Assembly: GCA_903860915.1 (NCBI GenBank)
Contig: CAIOSJ010000032.1
Location: 1 to 47,293 of the forward strand
Length of the DNA stretch: 47,293 nucleotides
From: an uncultured Actinomycetes bacterium
GTDB taxonomy: Bacteria; Actinomycetota; Acidimicrobiia; Acidimicrobiales; RAAP-2
Direction of reading: 5' to 3'
Shown: positions 42,517-47,293 of the stretch, piece after piece
Layout of the letters: each line of letters begins with the position of its first letter
Position numbering within the stretch: position 1 is the first letter of the stretch
The notes under the pieces: model-generated
What the model was told of the DNA's origin: nothing
Database searches by the model: none
What the model saw: only the letters and a program-made list of their open reading frames with translations
Program-made: the position numbers and the translations under genes

Positions 42517-43905
42517 ATGAGTTCGTTTCGCATTGAGTCCGACACCATGGGTGAAATTGAAGTCCCCAGTGACCGTTACTGGGGAGCCCAGACGCAACGT
42601 AGCCTGCACCACTTCGAGATTGCCCGCGACACGATGCCGCCGGCCGTCATTCGTGCCTTCGGAGTTCTAAAACTGGCCTCGGCGCAGGTGAACGCCGCCC
42701 TGGGTACGCTGAGCGCCGAGAAGGCCGCCCTCATTGAACGAGCCGCTGCGGAAGTCGCCGACGGCACCCTCGCCGACGAATTCCCTCTGCGTATCTGGCA
42801 GACGGGGTCGGGCACCCAGACCAATATGAACGTCAACGAAGTCATTTCCAACCGAGCCATCGAGATGGCCGGTGGGGAGCGGGGGAGCAAGAAGCCCATT
42901 CACCCGAATGACGACGTCAACATGTCGCAGTCGTCGAACGACACTTTCCCAACGGCGATGCATATTGCGGCGGCCCGCGAGATTGTGGAGCGCTTGATTC
43001 CGGCGGTGAGCACACTGCGTGACGCCCTGAGCGTCAAGGCCCTGAAGTACGCCGGTGTCACAAAAATTGGCCGCACTCACCTCATGGACGCGGTGCCGCT
43101 CACGCTGGGCCAGGAGTTCTCTGGCTACGTCGCGCAACTTGACTCCAACATCGACCGACTCCACCTGGTGCTACCGGGTATCTACGAACTCGCGGCTGGC
43201 GGGACGGCCGTCGGCACTGGTCTTAACACTCACCCTGAGTTCGGTGTTCGCGTAGCGGCGGCCATCGCGGCACAAACCGGTCTACCCTTCGTCACCGCAC
43301 CAAACAAGTTCGCGGCCCTCGCGGCTCACGACGCCCTGGTTTTCGCTCACGGGGCCATCAAGACCTTGGCGGCGAGCTTGACCAAGATCGCCGACGACCT
43401 GCGATGGCTAGGTAGCGGTCCGAGAAGCGGACTGGGAGAGTTGCAGCTTCCCGAGAACGAACCCGGTAGTTCCATCATGCCGGGCAAGGTGAATCCGACG
43501 CAGTCTGAAGCCATGATTATGGTCGCCATCCAGGTTTTTGGTAATGACGTGGCGGTGTCCTTGGCGGGAGCTCGGGGCAACTTGGAACTCAACGTCTGCA
43601 AGCCGGTGATCATTCACAATGTCTGTCACTCCATCGATCTACTCACTGACGCCTGTCACCGCTTCCGCGAATTCTGCGTGGAAGGCTTGGAGCCCGACTA
43701 CGAGCAGATTCGGCAACACCTGAACAACTCGCTCATGTTGGTGACGGCCCTTAACCCAATCATTGGCTACGACCGCGCCGCGCAGGTTGCGAAAAAAGCC
43801 CACAAGGAGCGACTGACGCTGCGAGAGTCGGTCGTCGCCCTGGGCTTTTTGACCGGCGAAGAGTTCGACGCGGCCGTGGTGCCCGAGGATATGACTCACC
43901 CGTGA
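42517..43905 (+). CDS. fumC: Fumarate hydratase class II
   Basis: 462 residues from ATG 42517, with AAGGAG nine bases upstream; the upstream frame to 42466 has no ribosome site. It interconverts fumarate and malate in the TCA cycle. [12 protein letters not shown] at the start, [39 protein letters not shown], and the superfamily signature [11 protein letters not shown] near 318-328 are all present. It overlaps the next gene by GTGA. The upstream 113-nt gap holds short CCACC/GGTGG repeats. Confidence 0.96.
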   Translation: MSSFRIESDTMGEIEVPSDRYWGAQTQRSLHHFEIARDTMPPAVIRAFGVLKLASAQVNAALGTLSAEKAALIERAAAEVADGTLADEFPLRIWQTGSGTQTNMNVNEVISNRAIEMAGGERGSKKPIHPNDDVNMSQSSNDTFPTAMHIAAAREIVERLIPAVSTLRDALSVKALKYAGVTKIGRTHLMDAVPLTLGQEFSGYVAQLDSNIDRLHLVLPGIYELAAGGTAVGTGLNTHPEFGVRVAAAIAAQTGLPFVTAPNKFAALAAHDALVFAHGAIKTLAASLTKIADDLRWLGSGPRSGLGELQLPENEPGSSIMPGKVNPTQSEAMIMVAIQVFGNDVAVSLAGARGNLELNVCKPVIIHNVCHSIDLLTDACHRFREFCVEGLEPDYEQIRQHLNNSLMLVTALNPIIGYDRAAQVAKKAHKERLTLRESVVALGFLTGEEFDAAVVPEDMTHP

Positions 43906-44216
43906 GCCGGCCCGAACTGCTCGATCTCGCGGTCGTCGACGACTGGCTGAGGGCCTTTCCCCGGTGGCGACGGGACGATGCACACTTGTTGACGACCGTA
44001 CGAACGAGTACCTACCAGGCGGGCGCTGAATTGCTGTTGGCCCTCGTGCCGGTGGCGGACTCTCTTGATCACCACCCCAACGCCAGCCTCGGATACCGGC
44101 AAATTTCACTCGAACTCTGGACCCACGATCGTGGCGGACTGACAGTCTTGGACCAACGCTACGTCGAGGGCTTCGAAAAAGTTCTCGACGGACGACCTGA
44201 TCTTCTCGGAGACTAA
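43902..44216 (+). CDS. Pterin-4a-carbinolamine dehydratase (PhhB/DCoH type)
   Basis: 104 residues from GTG overlapping the fumC stop. The family dehydrates 4a-hydroxytetrahydropterin in recycling of the pterin cofactor of aromatic hydroxylases. The active-site motif is at about 55-85: [17 protein letters not shown] followed by [12 protein letters not shown], with His57, His58 and His75 as the conserved His residues. The size is normal. The partner hydroxylase is not in the window, and the role may lie in molybdopterin or folate-related metabolism. Confidence 0.88.
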   Translation: MSRPELLDLAVVDDWLRAFPRWRRDDAHLLTTVRTSTYQAGAELLLALVPVADSLDHHPNASLGYRQISLELWTHDRGGLTVLDQRYVEGFEKVLDGRPDLLGD

Positions 44217-44312
44217 AGCCGTCGGGCGCCGTCGTCGTCTGGCGCACCTCGGTGTCAACGCTGTACGTGAGCTCGACCGATAGGGTTGTTCCCACGAGAC
44301 CAAGGGGTGCAC

Positions 44313-45992
44313 ATGAGTGAAGGACAACACCGTTCTGCAGTTTTTCAGCTCGCTAGTGAGGTAATTGATGCTCACGCGGCGGGGGACCCCACCGCGGCGA
44401 CCTACTTTGGAATTTCCGGCTACGACCACCTTCTTCCCGATCTATCGCCAGCTCAACGAAAGCGCGATGTCGCTGAGACTCAGGCCTTCCTCGACCGCCT
44501 CGAGGCAACACCCGCCACGGATCAGATTGATGAGATTGCGGCTGCGCTGCTCAAGGAGAGATTGGAGTCGGGCCTCGGTCTGGCGACAAGTAGTGAGTCG
44601 GCTCGAGTGTTTTCGGTTCTGAGTTCACCAATTGCCAATTTTCGACAGGTATTTGAACTGATGGACAGCTCGGATATTGAGAGTATTACCGCACGACTGG
44701 ACGCCGTCAGCGATTCGCTCACTTCGTGGAAATTGACTCTCGAGGAGCTCCGCGGAGACCAGCAGCTGCCGCCCAAGCGGCACATTGAGGGAGTGGCCCA
44801 GCAGGCCCGCCTGGCTGACTTCTCGGGATTTGCCGCTCGACTAGCCACGGGTGACGATGTGCACAGCCCGCTTCGCCAAGCCGCCGCGAACGCCGACGTG
44901 GCGTACGACGAGTTCGCAACGTGGATGACCGACTCTCTATTGTCGAACGCCACGGAACGTGACGCCTGTGGGCCCGAGCGGTACGGCCAGTGGGCTAGTT
45001 ACTGGACGGGGGCCTCTCTCGACCTCCTCGACACCTACCACTGGGGCTACGTCGACCTACAACGCATAGTGAGTCGTATGTGGGAGGTGGCCAAGGTCAT
45101 TCTCCCTGGTGCTCAGGGTCTCGCGGAGGTAGCTGAGTATCTCGACAGCGACGAGACACGGTCAATCCACGGCACCGCTGCGTTGGTTGAACGTTTGAGG
45201 AAATTGACGCAGGACACGATCAAAGAATTGAACGGTACTCATTTCGACATTGACGAGCGAATTCAGTTCTGCGATGTTCGTATTGCCCCCGAAGGTAGTG
45301 CGGCGGCTCCCTATTACATTGGGCCGAGCGAAGACCTGTCTCGGTCGGGAACGACCTGGTACCCAACGCTCGGTCGCGACGCCTTCCCCTTCTGGAGTGA
45401 CCTCGGAGTCTGGTACCACGAGGCTGTTCCCGGCCACCACCTGCAGATCGCGACCGCCACACTGCAGTCGGAGCGCCAGAGCCGTTACCAGCGGCTCGAA
45501 GGCGGCACCTCGGGCTACGTCGAAGGCTGGGCGCTCTACGCCGAGCGTCTGATGGATGAACTCGGCTACTACAACTTGCCCGAATATGAACTCGGCTACC
45601 TCTCAAATCAGGCCTTGCGCGCGGCGCGCGTGGTCGTGGATATCGGCCTGCACTTAGAGCTCCCGGTTCCCGAAGGCTTTTGGGCCATGGGCGAACTCGG
45701 TGACTGTTCGGGCAGGACCTGGACCGCCGAGATGGCCATTTGGGTCCTTGAGAATCTGGCCATCCAGAGTCACGACATGTCGGTATCCGAAGTGGACCGG
45801 TACCTCGGACTGCCCGGCCAGGCGATCTCGTACAAAGTGGGTGAACGAGTCTGGCTACGTTGCCGAGAAGACGCGAAGGCTCGACTGGGTGATACGTTTT
45901 CGCTGAAGAAGTTTCACGCTTACGCATTGGCTATGGGCGGCATGGGTCTCGACCCCTTTGAACAACTTATGAGCCAATGGGATGGCAATTGA
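44313..45992 (+). CDS. DUF885 family putative metallopeptidase
   Basis: 559 residues from ATG 44313, with AAGGGG before it; a GTG at 44286 would add nine. The DUF885 hallmark WYHEAVPGHHLQIA (HExxPGHxxQ) is near residue 368-378 and resembles a gluzincin zinc site. EGWALYAERLMDELGY follows shortly after, as usual, and supplies the third ligand-like Glu. The protein is largely helical and has no signal peptide. It is predicted to be a cytoplasmic peptidase or hydrolase. It is the last clear gene before a long gene-poor interval. Confidence 0.9.
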   Translation: MSEGQHRSAVFQLASEVIDAHAAGDPTAATYFGISGYDHLLPDLSPAQRKRDVAETQAFLDRLEATPATDQIDEIAAALLKERLESGLGLATSSESARVFSVLSSPIANFRQVFELMDSSDIESITARLDAVSDSLTSWKLTLEELRGDQQLPPKRHIEGVAQQARLADFSGFAARLATGDDVHSPLRQAAANADVAYDEFATWMTDSLLSNATERDACGPERYGQWASYWTGASLDLLDTYHWGYVDLQRIVSRMWEVAKVILPGAQGLAEVAEYLDSDETRSIHGTAALVERLRKLTQDTIKELNGTHFDIDERIQFCDVRIAPEGSAAAPYYIGPSEDLSRSGTTWYPTLGRDAFPFWSDLGVWYHEAVPGHHLQIATATLQSERQSRYQRLEGGTSGYVEGWALYAERLMDELGYYNLPEYELGYLSNQALRAARVVVDIGLHLELPVPEGFWAMGELGDCSGRTWTAEMAIWVLENLAIQSHDMSVSEVDRYLGLPGQAISYKVGERVWLRCREDAKARLGDTFSLKKFHAYALAMGGMGLDPFEQLMSQWDGN

Positions 45993-46608
45993 TTGCCGAA
46001 TAGCACGATGGGACCCCCCTGCTCTTGCAATTCTGAATTTCGGATGCAGCATTAAGAATCAAGAATACGCAGCTCGATACACGTGAGTTCTGCGCTTGGC
46101 TCTCAGGTCTGTCGCTGAGATCCCGAGGACCAACACAGGCGCAGCCCGAAAATTTCCCGAAGGTAAGTTGGAATTTGTCTCCACGACTCGCGAAATAATT
46201 TTCTCGGCCCAGAGAGGAGTTATGTTTTCCGACGCTCGCTAGGGGCAGCCAATGTCTGCGGTAACGGCGCACGGCCGACAGAGCCAAACAGGGCCACCGG
46301 GTACCTCGTACTTTTCTACGGCCGGTGAATCGCATCCTTGACATCGTGGCTTTTGGGTCATCACGACCGACAATACCCTGAATCGCGACGGGTTTTCCCC
46401 CGAGGGCGTTCAGTGGGTCAATAAATGACCAGTCACTGTTGGCACCCCTGACATTTGATACGTGGAAAATATTGGCTCGCTGGATGCGGGCAGTTGAGCG
46501 ATTCCCCAACTTACTTTGGAAGACGAATCCGAATTGAATGTGTATCTCGAAATATTGGCAAACCAAAATTTTGGCTCGGGGCCACAAGATGCCGATAGGT
46601 CTACGCAC
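45967..46608 (-). pseudogene. Open frame of doubtful status, possible gene remnant
   Basis: 213 codons on the minus strand, overlapping the end of the DUF885 gene. The first part (RIQRANIFHVSNVRGANSD then NALGGKPVAIQGIVG) reads somewhat like real protein, while the second part is Arg/Ser/Cys-rich and looks like non-coding sequence. There is no ribosome site, no known domain and no convincing start. I suggest a decayed remnant or a chance frame; it should not be taken as an active gene. Confidence 0.15.
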
Positions 46609-47014
46609 GGACCTTTTGAAACATGAGACTGCTGTCGAATTAGCCGATGGCTAGGTTCCAAGATTTTTGGTCTGCTACCGTTCCCCGGCTTAGGAAGATC
46701 GCTCAGTATTCACCCCAACTTTGACCTCTTTTCCCCTCCCAGGGGACTGCATTAGCCAATCCTCAATTGTGAGACTTCTCACTCCTCCACATGTCACATT
46801 TGTGCTCTAGATCAAAGATGAATCGCGACTTCAATATTGAAACCTTCACTATTGCTAATTCGATGTTGAGACCCAATTCAGTGGGCAAATAGACCGATTG
46901 AAGAGGGTCAGCGCTCAACGAACCGAACTGTTTTCCAGACAATTTGGTAGAGGCAAGGCACTCCCCGGCTCACCTCATTTCTCCAGTTGCCCGACATGAG
47001 CTGTTCATCGTGTG
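45993..47014. other. Gene-poor, AT-richer interval
   Basis: About 1 kb without a supported gene. By eye it is clearly richer in A and T than the flanking coding DNA. It contains several short direct repeats (for example ATATTGGC and TTGGCTCG, each twice around 46465-46580), but no perfect long inverted repeat, transposase or tRNA that I can recognise. Only one minus-strand open frame of length (see next entry) is present. It may be the edge of an accessory region leading to the secreted fibronectin type III gene. Confidence 0.5.
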
Positions 47015-47020
47015 TATAAT
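47015..47020 (+). promoter_or_regulatory. -10 box TATAAT for the fibronectin type III gene
   Basis: A consensus TATAAT with CCGACA (46991-46996) 18 nt upstream as a partial -35 (GACA). Transcription would start near 47027, giving a leader of about 40 nt that folds into a hairpin around the ribosome site. Confidence 0.55.
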
Positions 47021-47043
47021 AATTGTCTACAACTGACGGGACT

Positions 47044-47058
47044 CTCTCCGTCGGAGAG
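47044..47058 (+). promoter_or_regulatory. Hairpin that hides the ribosome-binding site of the fibronectin type III gene
   Basis: CTCTCC (47044-47049), loop GTC, GGAGAG (47053-47058): six perfect pairs. The right arm is the Shine-Dalgarno sequence, ending seven bases before ATG 47066. The fold would reduce translation unless it is opened. Confidence 0.5.
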
Positions 47059-47065
47059 GACCGTC

Positions 47066-47293
47066 ATGGTATTCCGCAATTGCTACACATTTGTATCTAG
47101 GAGTTTCAAAACTCCTGCTGTCGCACTTCTCCTTCTGGTGGCACTCATTTTCCCGGCGACCGCAGCGCTGGCCGCCGTTGGCGCTCCCGGATCACCAACG
47201 GCCATAACCACTACCACTGGTATCACGCAAGTGACTCTCTCTTGGACGGCCCCGACTTCCAACGGTGGCTCGTCAATTACCAGTTACACCGCA
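47066..47293 (+). CDS. Secreted protein with fibronectin type III domain, N-terminal part
   Basis: 76 residues visible before the right edge. A short basic start is followed by a hydrophobic core (TPAVALLLLVALIFPATAAL) with an Ala-x-Ala type cleavage zone, so the protein is exported by Sec. The mature part starts with GAPGSPTAITTTTGITQV, then LSWTAPTSNGGSSITSYT, the A-B-C strand pattern of bacterial fibronectin type III domains. These occur in cell-surface adhesins, secreted hydrolases and large repeat proteins. A TATAAT promoter and a ribosome-site hairpin precede it. Confidence 0.85.
   Translation, partial: MVFRNCYTFVSRSFKTPAVALLLLVALIFPATAALAAVGAPGSPTAITTTTGITQVTLSWTAPTSNGGSSITSYTA

Noticed and set aside
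45993..47065. Insertion sequence or integration site
   Set aside because: No transposase or integrase frame, no paired terminal inverted repeats, and no tRNA 3' end with direct repeat.
1..47293. CRISPR array or cas genes
   Set aside because: No regularly spaced direct repeats and no Cas-like protein anywhere in the window.

Overview
The window comes from an actinobacterium with moderately high GC and a very compact genome. The evidence is the gene order rpmB, dak, recG, rsmD, coaD, sepIVA-like, DUF177, rpmF, plsX, acp, rnc, mutM locus, smc, ftsY, ffh, rpsP, khpA, rimM, trmD, rplS, DUF2469. SepIVA and DUF2469 are actinobacterial families, and the PEP carboxykinase is of the GTP-dependent actinobacterial type. 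Acidimicrobiia or a relative is my best guess, but that is inference.

Layout. 1-7848 is an accessory block: the start of a secreted Ig-like protein, an M20 amidohydrolase, a Baeyer-Villiger-type monooxygenase, an arylsulfatase coupled to an alkylsulfatase-like protein with altered metal ligands, and a small membrane protein. 8041-12036 is a sulfite reductase/siroheme operon (sulfite reductase, SUMT, precorrin-2 dehydrogenase) with an esterase at its end. 12037-17249 holds YbjQ, a secreted protein, a cupin, a DUF1295 membrane protein, an MFS-type transporter and PEPCK. 17310-19432 holds thiL, an Rrf2 regulator with three Cys, a structured gene-poor interval and rpmB. 19514-37862 is a long plus-strand run of core genes for DNA repair, CoA and lipid precursor synthesis, chromosome segregation, protein targeting and ribosome maturation. 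37924-45992 holds two tandem acyltransferase-3/SGNH proteins, a PPOX-type oxidoreductase, fumC, a pterin dehydratase and a DUF885 peptidase-like protein. 45993-47065 looks gene-poor and AT-richer. The window ends inside a secreted fibronectin type III protein.

How genes work together: sulfite reductase needs siroheme, and the two genes after it make the precursor. Ffh and FtsY form the co-translational targeting pathway. RimM, TrmD, S16 and L19 form the classic ribosome/tRNA maturation operon. PlsX and ACP feed phospholipid synthesis.

The most unusual points are: (1) the protein at the mutM locus keeps the Fpg fold markers (H2TH, C4 zinc finger) but has lost the catalytic Pro and Lys and the lesion-recognition residues; (2) five of the six convergent gene pairs share a 4-base palindromic stop (CTAG or TTAA); (3) seven transcription-unit heads carry a TANNNT -10 box 6-7 nt before the start codon, as expected for leaderless mRNAs; (4) two mutually exclusive hairpins lie between the Rrf2 gene and rpmB; (5) an alkylsulfatase-like protein has a broken Zn motif.
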